A stretch of 64,000 bases of DNA, from positions 1 to 64,000 of the IMG/VR virus record IMGVR_UViG_3300034061_001472. The stretch is one strand, 5' to 3'. The notes under the pieces are model-generated. The model saw only the letters and a program-made list of their open reading frames with translations. It searched no databases and had not been told where the DNA came from. Below are positions 19,986 through 28,438 of the stretch, in pieces. The position numbers and the translations under genes are program-made. Each line of letters opens with the position of its first letter. Positions within the stretch are counted from its first letter, which is position 1. Source of the DNA: a virus.

Positions 19986-20759
19986 TTAGTCATTTCCTTT
20001 CGTTGTTGGAGTTGCTTGTGGTGTTGGCCCGAAGATCATGTCTAGCATGCGCTCGATTCCAAGGTTTTCTTGTTCAACGATCTTTCCAAGTCGACCTTGT
20101 ACTCGCTCGCCTGCTTCATATTCGTCTGTGCGTTCTACGTACATACGACGTGCCTTAAACGGTGATTGCAGTGGGTCTGGATTTGGAAAAGTTTCCACTG
20201 TAATTGCGCCGAGGATGTCATAGAAGTAAGGTGCTTGAATTGCGAGCTGACCCTGTAGGTACGGACGTGAACGTCCGTCTGCTCCAGGACGCGCCATGGC
20301 AGTCAATACAACAGCTTCTAAGGGCTGTGTAGGGTGCATTGTTAAGTCACGCAGGTCACGCAGTAGCGCACCCATATGACGAAGCAACTCGCCCCATTGT
20401 TGCATTTTCATCTGTTCAGTACCCGCAATTGAATCCATGCACTTCACTTGAAGTTCAGAGATGGAGTCAATGATAAGTGACTTGAACTGATGCTTTCCAG
20501 TTTGTAACCACTGGAATGTTTTGAGAACAACATCGTAGTCGCGAACGTTAACGACTACAGTATCCCAGGTGCCATCGGCAACTGGTGGTTCTTCTCGGAT
20601 AGGGTCCCAATACTTAACGGTGATAGGTAGGAATCGATGCCCACCTTCAACGTCAAGCATGAGACGTGGATACGGCGCGGTTACGGCGAAGGTTGATTTA
20701 CCAACCTTTGATTCTCCGTAAACCATGATAGTCAGCGAACGTTGTACGTCAGACATCAT
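19986..20759 (-). CDS. Sak4-like RecA-fold ATPase
   Basis: 257 residues. Walker A is GESKVGKST at about residues 15-23, followed by LMLDVEGGHRFL. Walker B is FKSLIIDSISEL. This arrangement matches phage AAA_24/Sak4 ATPases, short RecA-like proteins that promote single-strand annealing with a partner ssDNA-binding protein. It is two bases from the putative SSB gene downstream and close to a Cas4/RecB-like nuclease upstream, a common recombination module. Confidence 0.82.
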   Translation of the reverse strand: MMSDVQRSLTIMVYGESKVGKSTFAVTAPYPRLMLDVEGGHRFLPITVKYWDPIREEPPVADGTWDTVVVNVRDYDVVLKTFQWLQTGKHQFKSLIIDSISELQVKCMDSIAGTEQMKMQQWGELLRHMGALLRDLRDLTMHPTQPLEAVVLTAMARPGADGRSRPYLQGQLAIQAPYFYDILGAITVETFPNPDPLQSPFKARRMYVERTDEYEAGERVQGRLGKIVEQENLGIERMLDMIFGPTPQATPTTKGND

Positions 20760-20789
20760 TGTTTCCTTTCATCTCTTGTTTGTGTAACA

Positions 20790-21716
20790 TTAGTCTGTTC
20801 TCTTTTCTTCTACGCCATAGTAAGCGTACGGATTAGAAACTTCAAATGCGTCTTCTAACGCAGCCTCAGCAGCACTTCCATCGTCAAACATAGGACATAT
20901 AGAGAAGAATGAGCATTTCCATTTGCAATCGCGTGAAGGACTTGGGTACGCCGCAAAGCGATGATCTGTACCTTCGTCTAGCGCCTTACGTGTTGCAAGC
21001 ATATCGGTAAGTGTTCCATGGATACGTTGCCAGAATGATCTTAAAGCAAAGACGTTATGTCGGACTTCCATCTGCTCATAGAACGGAGGACGCGCATTAG
21101 CAGAACGCTTAACTTTCTTAAGCATAGTAAACAGTCCGCCTTCAGAGCGTTCACCTTCTTTGTTCTGCGCTGTCTCAAGAAGCATATAGGTAAGAATCTG
21201 TTCGTTCATGTGCGCCATTGCTGTAAAGTCGGTAAATGACCCACCTACTGTCTTAAAGTCACGGAACATACGCACACCGTCAGCCTTACGACGAACACGC
21301 ATATCAATCTTACCTTGCAGGATAACCTTGCCGTCAAAGAGTGGCATTTCAATAATCTCTTCTGTAGAGATCATCTCAAGCTCGGCATCAATACCGTTTT
21401 CCTCAACCCACTGTAGGTATCCTTCAAGCATTATGCGCCCTAGCTCGGCTTCTGAATCTAAATCGAAAGTATCTCGGCCTTCGTTCTCTAGTAGAATTTT
21501 GTCCTGTTCGACTAGTTGCGCATGAGCTTCTTGTAGAGGTATCTGCTTAGAGTAGTACATGTCCAGCGCTTCATGGACGCGTGAACCTAAGGCAAGTGCG
21601 CCTGTGAATGACTTTTGTTTTGGCTGTAGGCGACGATAGTAACTTAACCACCAGCGTCTCTTACAATCTTTGTAAGTTTGAATCTCGGAGTTAGAGATTC
21701 TTATAGGTTGTGTCAT
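20790..21716 (-). CDS. PD-(D/E)XK nuclease of the RecB/Cas4 type
   Basis: 308 residues. ALGSRVHEALDMYY is the helical motif near the N-terminus; a later DFKTVGG is the D..(D/E)xK core strand. CKRRWW near residue 18 and CKWKCSFFSICPMF near the C-terminus provide four cysteines placed as in nucleases with a [4Fe-4S] cluster (AddB/Cas4 style). Predicted exonuclease acting in recombination or end processing with the adjacent SNF2 helicase (ATG overlaps the helicase stop) and the Sak4/SSB pair. Confidence 0.83.
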   Translation of the reverse strand: MTQPIRISNSEIQTYKDCKRRWWLSYYRRLQPKQKSFTGALALGSRVHEALDMYYSKQIPLQEAHAQLVEQDKILLENEGRDTFDLDSEAELGRIMLEGYLQWVEENGIDAELEMISTEEIIEMPLFDGKVILQGKIDMRVRRKADGVRMFRDFKTVGGSFTDFTAMAHMNEQILTYMLLETAQNKEGERSEGGLFTMLKKVKRSANARPPFYEQMEVRHNVFALRSFWQRIHGTLTDMLATRKALDEGTDHRFAAYPSPSRDCKWKCSFFSICPMFDDGSAAEAALEDAFEVSNPYAYYGVEEKRTD

Positions 21717-23515
21717 AGCTTTCCTGCCTTATCGTCTTTGAGTAGTGAGAGAAGCTTGTCTTTATCTTTTACGATTTGTTCAAAGTTATCAGCCTTAGTT
21801 GATAGAACCTGGATAACACGTTCCTCAATAGAGCCGTCTGTAACGTAATCTGTAACGATAATCGAGTCATGAATTTCAGATCCGATACGGTGCACGCGGT
21901 CAAGTGCTTGCTTGTGGTCAACAAGTGACCATGGACGTTGTAGCATTACAAGACGACGAGCTGCAGTCAAGGTAATTCCAACTCCGCCCGCCTGCGCAGT
22001 AAACAGAATCCACTTTAACTTGCCAGACTGAAAATCATCAACAGCTTGCTGGCGTTCATCCTCGTTCTGTGCTCCAGTGATTAAACCATGCGGAATCTTA
22101 GCCTTTGTCATTTCCGCACTTAATAGCTCAATTAACTGACGCGATACCGCGCAGACTGCAACAGAATCATCGCCAAAGTCTCCGCTGTTTATGTCGCTCA
22201 TTAAAGAGTCTACCTTGCAAGAAGGCTCAGCAAGTATTGCGCGCATCTCACCGGTGTCTTCGTTTACGTCCATTGTTGCATATGAACTTGCAAACTGAAG
22301 TAAACGAATAGTCTGCGTAAGCGCTGAAGGTGCGGTAATCGCCTCTCCCGATTCTAACTCTGCAATCATCGTGTCGCGCATCTGGTCATAAGCTTTCTTT
22401 TGCTTAGTAGACATCTCTATATCGCGACGTTCAAACATCATTTCTGGTAACCATGGTAAAACTTTTGCCTTAAGCATACGGCGCATGCGTGGATTTACAG
22501 TTGCGTAAAACTCTTGTTCCATGTGCGGCTTTACGCCTAAAACCATCATGCCACCAAAGGCGTTTAACATTACGTTAACCATACGATCAACCCAACGGGT
22601 CTTGCTTGGCCACTCTTCAGGCGATAGCCAGTGAAGGATAGACCATAGATCTAAAACGTTGTTTGCGATAGGTGTTCCCGTTAACGCAAAGCGAATATCC
22701 GCGTCGCCTGTTGCAGCCCACAGAGCACGAGATTGCTTTGACTTTGGCTCTTTAGAGCGGTGTATCTCATCAGCAATCACTGCCTTAAAGTCGATTTCGT
22801 TAAGTTCCCGCTTGTGAACCTCGCAACGATTTATTGTTGTTTTATCATCGTGCCCGCCGCAGTCTGTACAACGAGCTAAGGCAACCGAGCCATAAGGTGC
22901 AAGACGCGAGTGAGAGCGCAAGGACTCCCAGTTAATAACGTATACGTCAGCCTCGCCCTCAAAGATCTTCCTACGCTGAGTTGCAGAGCCTTTGATAACT
23001 TCAACATCAACACCAGGCCACCACATATCAAACTCGCGCTTCCAGTTTTTCTTTAACGTGTTAGGGCAAACGATAAGCGCGGGGAATACGTCCTCGCCAT
23101 TATCTTGAAGCTGCTTTAGCGCTCTAATTGCCTGCGCTGTTTTACCTAGACCAGGTTCATCTGCCAGTAACGCTCTACGGGCTACCGATAGGAATTTGAC
23201 GCCCGCACGCTGGTGTGGGAACAGGTCCTCGTTGCCCTCTTCAAGGGTTTCTAGGTCACGAAGTTCATTAGCCGGGGTAATACGTGTAGTCACTTCGTTG
23301 GTTGCCCAAGAGGCCAATCTAGGGCCAATTTCAAGGTCAGTTTTGAAGGTAGACCGTAGCGCTAAGCACGTTGCCCATGATGCAGGCACAGCCCAGACTT
23401 GCGTCTTTGCGTCCCACTTTGCGCCAGGGATACTTTTACAAAGTTCCTTGAGACGCCACTCAGTATTTATTATTACGTGCTTGCCCGATTCATCGAGCTC
23501 TACGTTTACTGGCAC
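21713..23515 (-). CDS. SNF2-family helicase/ATPase
   Basis: 600 residues, start GTG 23515. Residues 1-80 form a small N-terminal domain (ITEWRLKELCKSIPGAKWD-like). LFPHQRAGVKFL, DEPGLGKTAQAI (Walker A), VIADEIHRSK (DExH box) and ALTGTPIANN are the first RecA lobe. TAQAGGVGITLTAARRLVMLQRPWS and QALDRVHRIG are the second lobe (motifs V and VI). CTDCGG..CEVH inside lobe 1 could bind zinc. Phage SNF2 proteins remodel or unwind recombination and replication intermediates. Its stop overlaps the nuclease start. Confidence 0.9.
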   Translation of the reverse strand: MPVNVELDESGKHVIINTEWRLKELCKSIPGAKWDAKTQVWAVPASWATCLALRSTFKTDLEIGPRLASWATNEVTTRITPANELRDLETLEEGNEDLFPHQRAGVKFLSVARRALLADEPGLGKTAQAIRALKQLQDNGEDVFPALIVCPNTLKKNWKREFDMWWPGVDVEVIKGSATQRRKIFEGEADVYVINWESLRSHSRLAPYGSVALARCTDCGGHDDKTTINRCEVHKRELNEIDFKAVIADEIHRSKEPKSKQSRALWAATGDADIRFALTGTPIANNVLDLWSILHWLSPEEWPSKTRWVDRMVNVMLNAFGGMMVLGVKPHMEQEFYATVNPRMRRMLKAKVLPWLPEMMFERRDIEMSTKQKKAYDQMRDTMIAELESGEAITAPSALTQTIRLLQFASSYATMDVNEDTGEMRAILAEPSCKVDSLMSDINSGDFGDDSVAVCAVSRQLIELLSAEMTKAKIPHGLITGAQNEDERQQAVDDFQSGKLKWILFTAQAGGVGITLTAARRLVMLQRPWSLVDHKQALDRVHRIGSEIHDSIIVTDYVTDGSIEERVIQVLSTKADNFEQIVKDKDKLLSLLKDDKAGKL

Positions 23516-23557
23516 CTTTTGCGTATCCTTTCGTCGTTAAGTCGCTATACTAACAGG

Positions 23558-23600
23558 AAACTACTTAAATGTTATTACATTTCTACTTAGTATGTAGTTT
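23558..23600. other. Nested inverted repeats between RuvC-like and helicase genes
   Basis: aaatgt-TATT-acattt (23567-23582) is a perfect 6-bp hairpin inside an outer 7-bp pair aaactac/gtagttt (23558-23564 with 23594-23600). The T-run is on the plus strand, so it is not a terminator for the leftward genes; operator or structural role unknown. Confidence 0.45.
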
Positions 23601-23601
23601 T

Positions 23602-24054
23602 TTATTGCAGAAGTCTTCTAGGGACCCAACCGAGCTTTACGCACTGCAATAAAGCGTGTCGTATCGCATCAAGAGCATGACCTTCACCACCCTTATGCCA
23701 ATATTCCAGCTTCTTAAGTTTAGGGTTATCAAACATTGCCTTGGCGTCGGAAGGTGACTGAAGTATGATGTCATCTGCCTTTCTTCCCGCGTCCATAAGA
23801 CATTGCTTTAAGATACCGATTTGCTCGAGGCTGTATGGAGCCTGAGATTTTTTTGCCGTCTGAGCGTTAATGATAAAGCGCTCGCAGACAACAATTACGT
23901 CAGGGTACTGAACAAGAGTGTCACGAATAGGCTTAGCATACTCTTCTTGTTGGTACTCTCCCGCCCAGAGCAAGACAGGCTCTTCACCGCGCTCAAACGA
24001 GAACAAAGTCATGCCTGTTGCCTTACCTGGATCTACAGATAGGATCACTTTCAT
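23602..24054 (-). CDS. RuvC-like Holliday junction resolvase
   Basis: 150 residues. ILSVDPGKATGM gives the first catalytic Asp of the RNase H fold, VVCERF the Glu, and GHALDAIRHALL the C-terminal acidic pair. The length matches compact phage RuvC-like proteins. Probable role: resolving recombination and replication junctions before packaging. ATG overlaps the stop of the upstream DNA polymerase gene by four bases. Confidence 0.85.
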   Translation of the reverse strand: MKVILSVDPGKATGMTLFSFERGEEPVLLWAGEYQQEEYAKPIRDTLVQYPDVIVVCERFIINAQTAKKSQAPYSLEQIGILKQCLMDAGRKADDIILQSPSDAKAMFDNPKLKKLEYWHKGGEGHALDAIRHALLQCVKLGWVPRRLLQ

Positions 24055-25874
24055 CGATACTTTTCTCCCCAGTTCTCCATAGGTCCGTCAATTCCAGAAG
24101 TTAAAGGCACAGCCCAACCTTCGGTAGTAGTCATACATTGTTTTACAATTTTCATGATTTCCTGCGCGTCCTTGCGCGGTGCGTTAAGCACAATTTCATC
24201 GTGCACCGGAACGATTAGTAATTCAGTTAATTCTGCCTGATCTAGCTTTATTAAGTTAGACTTAAATACCTCAGCAGCTCCACCTTGAATTAAATAGTTA
24301 ACAAGCGTGTACACTCGGTCTTCGTCGCAAGGTAAACGTCTACCAGTCCATGTGTACACGTAACCTTGGCCTTCTGCCTTAAGTCTGCGCATACCGGCGT
24401 CTTCAATTTGTTTTTGAAAGAGCGACATACCAGGGAAGCGCATGTCAAACGCATCTGAAACAGTTCTCATCTGGCCTTCTGCTACACCAGCTGTAAGCGC
24501 TTGTTTTGCGACGCCTGCGCCGTAGAGACGACCGTAGACAGTTCCTTTGATGAGATTACGACGCTTGTCCGACCGTTGCATCGTAGGGTCGTTGTAGATT
24601 TCACGACCAATTTCAGTGAACGGATCTGACCCTGTCGCATCTGCACGGTTAAAGAGTGTGATGAGGTTTGGGTCTTGTGAGAGGGATGCGAACATTCTAA
24701 ATTCGACCTGGTCAAGGTCACTTGTGATGATGACATGATCTTCGTCCTTTGGGATAAAAGCAGTACGGACTGTATCGTCACCCTTAGGCAAAGTCTGCAG
24801 CGCTGGATTTTGTATTGACATACGACTTGTTCGTGCGCCAAGTGTCTTTACAGACGGGTGCACGAAACCATTTACGTTGTCATTGATAAAGTTTGCAAAG
24901 TACGTGTTAGCAAGCTTGTCTGCCTTGCGTTGTTTAAGTACTATCTCAGCAAGTTCTTTTACCTCGGAGTTACCTGAAATCGCTAAGAATTGTAGCTGAT
25001 CTTTAGACGCGGACTTTTGACCCGAAGGTGTAAACTCGTTAATCTCTGCACCAAGAGATTCTAGCAAGCGCACTAGTTGAATGTTACTAGTTATAGAAAC
25101 GCCAGCATACTTTTGCTGCGCCCACGACTTAACTTGCTCCGTGTAGGAAGTAAGCTCATCAAACTTCTTTCTAGAGTAGTCTAGGTCAATGCGCGCGCCA
25201 TTGAGCTCCATACGCGTAACAATGCGGCGAGTCTGCATTTCAAGCTCGTACGCTTTGTGGTAGGGCTGTCCTGGACCGCACTTCTCGTAAAACTGTTCCC
25301 ATAAGCGCATAGTTAAGATGCAGTCTAACGCACCGTATGACCAGTAAGGTTGAAAATTAGTAGGAACAGTTCCCCATGTCCAACCGTTCTTGACAAGCTC
25401 TTCATCAAGTGTACCTTGCAACGCAACCGCGCGGCCGTCAACGTGCAGAGCAGCAAGACGCTTAAGTGCGCCTGTGCCAAGTGGATCTATGATGTGCGCC
25501 ATAATCATTGTGTCGTGCACTCTGTGCCAAGGTATTTTCCAACGCGACTGTATATCAAACCAGCGAGCTTCAAAAGCTACGTTATGGCAAACGATAGGTC
25601 CATCAAACTTATCCATAGCCTCATAGAAAACTCCGGCCCATTCGTCCCACGGCATAGCCCAGGACTGTTTACCATCGCCAACTTGAACTAAACGCAGTCT
25701 GCCGTGCCACGGTGATAGCGCATGGTCACGTGGGTTACCTGGAAGTTCTCCAGTTTCAGTGTCAATTGCAACCGCGTTATGAGGTCGTCGTTCACCTAGC
25801 CAAGTTATAAACTCGCCTGCCTTTTCTACGCTGTCAATTAAGTGAAGCTGAACTCCTTCTAAGTTATCAACCAT
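24051..25874 (-). CDS. polA: Family A DNA polymerase with 3'-5' exonuclease domain
   Basis: 607 residues from ATG 25874, which has GAGGAAG five bases upstream; the further ATG at 25886 lacks such a site. The exonuclease domain (~1-205) has AIDTETGEL, HNVAFEARW and YGALD. The polymerase domain has motif A (TSDLDQVEFRMFASL), motif B (RRNLIKGTVYGRLYG) and motif C (VPVHDEIVL). In motif B the position equal to E. coli Phe762 is Tyr, as in T7 polymerase. No 5' nuclease domain is present. This is the phage replicative polymerase; no primase or replicative helicase is seen inside the window. Confidence 0.93.
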   Translation of the reverse strand: MVDNLEGVQLHLIDSVEKAGEFITWLGERRPHNAVAIDTETGELPGNPRDHALSPWHGRLRLVQVGDGKQSWAMPWDEWAGVFYEAMDKFDGPIVCHNVAFEARWFDIQSRWKIPWHRVHDTMIMAHIIDPLGTGALKRLAALHVDGRAVALQGTLDEELVKNGWTWGTVPTNFQPYWSYGALDCILTMRLWEQFYEKCGPGQPYHKAYELEMQTRRIVTRMELNGARIDLDYSRKKFDELTSYTEQVKSWAQQKYAGVSITSNIQLVRLLESLGAEINEFTPSGQKSASKDQLQFLAISGNSEVKELAEIVLKQRKADKLANTYFANFINDNVNGFVHPSVKTLGARTSRMSIQNPALQTLPKGDDTVRTAFIPKDEDHVIITSDLDQVEFRMFASLSQDPNLITLFNRADATGSDPFTEIGREIYNDPTMQRSDKRRNLIKGTVYGRLYGAGVAKQALTAGVAEGQMRTVSDAFDMRFPGMSLFQKQIEDAGMRRLKAEGQGYVYTWTGRRLPCDEDRVYTLVNYLIQGGAAEVFKSNLIKLDQAELTELLIVPVHDEIVLNAPRKDAQEIMKIVKQCMTTTEGWAVPLTSGIDGPMENWGEKYR

Positions 25875-26346
25875 TAGCTTCCTCAAATATCGTCATTTCA
25901 ATGTTGCACTTAATAAAGTACTCCATAACTTTTTCTGGCTGTCTATGCTCGGCCTTTGATTGTATACGCATAACAACTCTAGACACACCAGAGTTAGAAA
26001 CTAACTTCGCGCATTGCATACACGCAGCGTCTGTTATGTATATTGTTCCGCCTTCAGTACGAGATCTATCAACGTACAGTAACGCGTTTGCCTCCGCGTG
26101 TATAGATGGGCACGCATCATACATGTTGTCTAGTGGCGCAGTGCCTTGCGCACGTGGGCACCAGTTAATACATTCGCCTTCGTTTGGAAAAGATGCAGCT
26201 GGACCGTTGTAACCAGTAGAGCTTACGCGTTGGTCTTTAGAGACTACAACCGCGCCAATTTGAGCGCGGCTACAGCGAGAACGCAGAGCTATAGTATCCG
26301 CAACCTGCATCCAGACTTCATCCCACGATGGGCGAGTGTTCGTCAT
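25867..26346 (-). CDS. dCMP/deoxycytidylate deaminase
   Basis: 159 residues. SIHAEANAL supplies the His and catalytic Glu and ACMQCAKL the two Cys of the cytidine-deaminase zinc site. CSRAQIGAVVVSKDQRVSSTGYNG is the typical start of ComEB-type dCMP deaminases. It makes dUMP from dCMP. In a phage with modified cytosine it would also help drain the unmodified pool. It overlaps the polymerase gene at its end and the small ORF at its start. Confidence 0.88.
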   Translation of the reverse strand: MTNTRPSWDEVWMQVADTIALRSRCSRAQIGAVVVSKDQRVSSTGYNGPAASFPNEGECINWCPRAQGTAPLDNMYDACPSIHAEANALLYVDRSRTEGGTIYITDAACMQCAKLVSNSGVSRVVMRIQSKAEHRQPEKVMEYFIKCNIEMTIFEEANG

Positions 26347-26528
26347 TCTGATAAGTCTCCCATACCTTCTGTTACCGATGCGGCAAGTACTTTTGCAACT
26401 AACGAAAGAGCTTCCTTACGAGAAAACCCTGCGCTTTTTAGCTCTTCAAACAGCTCATGAAGTTGGACTACCGCACTTCTCAGAGGGCTTTCATCTTCTT
26501 CGTACTTATCTATACTGTCGTTACCCAT
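26343..26528 (-). CDS. Small hypothetical helical protein (61 residues)
   Basis: Not recognised. It is acidic at the N-terminus, then amphipathic helices (VVQLHELFEELKSAGFSRKEAL, short of a known family). It sits in an unbroken run of overlapping genes (4 bp and 8 bp overlaps), which is the main evidence that it is real. Confidence 0.6.
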   Translation of the reverse strand: MGNDSIDKYEEDESPLRSAVVQLHELFEELKSAGFSRKEALSLVAKVLAASVTEGMGDLSE

Positions 26529-27390
26529 TTGTCTTTGCCTCGTTCTTTTTAATAGCGGTAATCATCGCACGAGCGTACCAGCCTTCAAACGGGTGAAGGC
26601 TATTCACTAACATAGGCTCTTCAATATGCATTGCGGCGCTTAATGAAGACAGTGCGCGATCTTGAACTTGTCGCCAATTAAAACCTGTTATTGCAGGGAT
26701 ATCTTCGTAAGGCTCAGTCGTATACTTTAAGCTTTCAGCTGCATCGTAGTGCTGTTCATAGATATGAAGAGATCCGACATGGTGCGTATATGAACCAGGG
26801 GCAATTCCTAAAACAGACGCTACTGCAATTTGCACTCGTGTAAATTGGAAGAAGTCGTACGCTGCTCCTAGCCATACGTCATTTGAGCGCATGTAAACAC
26901 TCATATTAAGCTTGTTGTCACGAATTCTAAACTGATGAAGAATCGTGCAAGGGTAATCGCGCTTCTCCGGCAAAAGATCTAGGACTGGGTCCCATATAGT
27001 GACAACAGCCTGTCGTGAGTCTGGGTCGTTCTTTAAACGCTCGATGATCGGTCCGTATTGATCTTGCGTGCGTGCGCCGTATGCTCCATGAAACATTCCG
27101 TTGTCTTCAGCGTAGTTCTTAAACATTGGACCTACTGCGACAACAAGTTTAGGAGTTGCAGCACCCGCAAGCAGCTGACAGGCTTCAACCGCACCGATAC
27201 CTGGGACAGTCCCACGCCCTACGCCTAAAGGCAGTGTGTGCTTAATATCTTCAATGCGAATAACTGCATCTTCAATTTCACGCGTCTTCATTCCACGAGG
27301 AGCTGCCTCCCTGCCGTGCTTTAGAACGTGCTGAACAAGGTCAACGTATCCGTTAACAGCGTCAGGTATGTTGATTATCGCAGTATCCAT
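26521..27390 (-). CDS. Thymidylate-synthase-fold enzyme, predicted dCMP hydroxymethylase
   Basis: 289 residues. The nucleophile is Cys148 in DYPCTILHQF, with VVTIWDP, YMRSNDVWLGAAYD and GSLHIYEQHY as the other ThyA-family motifs. In thymidylate synthase the nucleotide-reading residue is Asn (RSxDxxLGxPFN). Here the aligned residue is Asp179 (LGAAYD), as in T4 dCMP hydroxymethylase (Cys148, Asp179), where it selects cytosine over uracil. The His next to the catalytic Cys in ThyA is Thr here. The enzyme probably uses methylene-tetrahydrofolate to make 5-hydroxymethyl-dCMP; 5-methyl-dCMP is an alternative. It overlaps the kinase gene by 16 bp and uses AAGGA before ATG 27390. Confidence 0.78.
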   Translation of the reverse strand: MDTAIINIPDAVNGYVDLVQHVLKHGREAAPRGMKTREIEDAVIRIEDIKHTLPLGVGRGTVPGIGAVEACQLLAGAATPKLVVAVGPMFKNYAEDNGMFHGAYGARTQDQYGPIIERLKNDPDSRQAVVTIWDPVLDLLPEKRDYPCTILHQFRIRDNKLNMSVYMRSNDVWLGAAYDFFQFTRVQIAVASVLGIAPGSYTHHVGSLHIYEQHYDAAESLKYTTEPYEDIPAITGFNWRQVQDRALSSLSAAMHIEEPMLVNSLHPFEGWYARAMITAIKKNEAKTNG

Positions 27391-28391
27391 GGATCATCCT
27401 TATCTTTTTTCGTAGATAGACGTGTAATAGCTTGGCCATACTCTTCTTTTTTAGAGTTAAAAAATCGACGTACGTGTTGCGGGTGTGAAGTTACGGTGTA
27501 TAGGTAGTCAGGGATATTTGCATGGCGTATTCCACGTTCTGCAAGCCGTCCTAGAGCTACAACTGGTGGACGGCGTAACGTACACCATAGATCCTCAAAA
27601 CGTTCTGAAGACATATCGTTTACATTAACTATACCCATAGTCTTCCACTTATCAGATTCGAGAGCTGTAAGCAAATACTCGCCGGAGTTGCCGTCAACAG
27701 GCATGAAAGGAAGAATAGTTTCCTCGCCATATTTTTTAGTGATATTTCTTGTGTCACCTACAAGTAACACCCTTGGAAAACGTGGTCCGATGTACTCCGG
27801 AAACCTAGCAAGTTCCTGCGCGTCATCTTGTATGGCATCAGCTCTGTTAATAATATGTGAAGCAAGATGTCCGATAGAATCTAGTGAGTCAGGTGCAGGA
27901 GTTAGACGTCCCGCCAGTCCCGCTGACATCGCCGCAGCAACTTCGTATAGACCTAAGATTTGTTCTAGCTCGTTTGCCTGTACGTAATCGTCACCGCGAG
28001 CGTTTAGACGACGAGTAATAACATCAAGAGGTTGATACAACCAAAATTGAGCAACACCGCGTGATTGAAGGAAGAGCTCTGTCCAACGCCAACCAGCTTT
28101 ACCAAGGAGACCATATCCATCGCCAGAACCCGTCTCAGGGCGTTTTACCGCGGCGTAAGTTACCTCGCCCCAGTGCCAACGGTCTGCAACAGCTATGCGT
28201 TTTGACCAGTCAATATTTTCAATAGACGTGACGTAATCCTGTAGGACCCAACGGCGAGTCATCTCATCAGGCTTAGACTTATGGTAAAACTCGATTTCTT
28301 TTTTAGGAAACTTTTCAGCAAGTTGTTTTTGGACTTCAGACACGAGTGTAGACTTGCCTGAGGCGTCTGTACCTTCGATTACTATAAACAT
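27375..28391 (-). CDS. Deoxynucleoside monophosphate kinase fused to a UDG-fold domain
   Basis: 338 residues. Residues 1-~195 are thymidylate-kinase-like: IEGTDASGKST (P-loop), VADRWHWGEVTYA (DR motif) and RRLNARGDDYV (lid). Residues ~205-338 resemble the uracil-DNA-glycosylase superfamily: VLLVGDTRN where motif 1 (GEAPG) would be, PFMPVDGNSGEYLL, IVNVND, RPPVVALGRLAE and SHPQHVRRF as the HP(S/x) motif. The usual catalytic acid or Asn in motif 1 is not obvious, so the second domain may bind rather than cut. It likely phosphorylates the (modified) nucleotide made by the downstream ThyA-like enzyme. Confidence 0.72.
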   Translation of the reverse strand: MFIVIEGTDASGKSTLVSEVQKQLAEKFPKKEIEFYHKSKPDEMTRRWVLQDYVTSIENIDWSKRIAVADRWHWGEVTYAAVKRPETGSGDGYGLLGKAGWRWTELFLQSRGVAQFWLYQPLDVITRRLNARGDDYVQANELEQILGLYEVAAAMSAGLAGRLTPAPDSLDSIGHLASHIINRADAIQDDAQELARFPEYIGPRFPRVLLVGDTRNITKKYGEETILPFMPVDGNSGEYLLTALESDKWKTMGIVNVNDMSSERFEDLWCTLRRPPVVALGRLAERGIRHANIPDYLYTVTSHPQHVRRFFNSKKEEYGQAITRLSTKKDKDDPWILR

Positions 28392-28438
28392 TCGCTGCGT
28401 CCTTTGTCTCTAAGAAAATTATAACACTAAAGCTTGAT

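Noticed and set aside
23558-23600. Terminator between the RuvC-like and helicase genes
   Set aside because: The T-run is on the strand that is not transcribed here, so the nested stem cannot act as an intrinsic terminator for the leftward operon.
26521-27390. Plain thymidylate synthase (thyA)
   Set aside because: The Asn that selects uracil is replaced by Asp, so a dCMP-type enzyme fits better; a standard thyA label would hide that.
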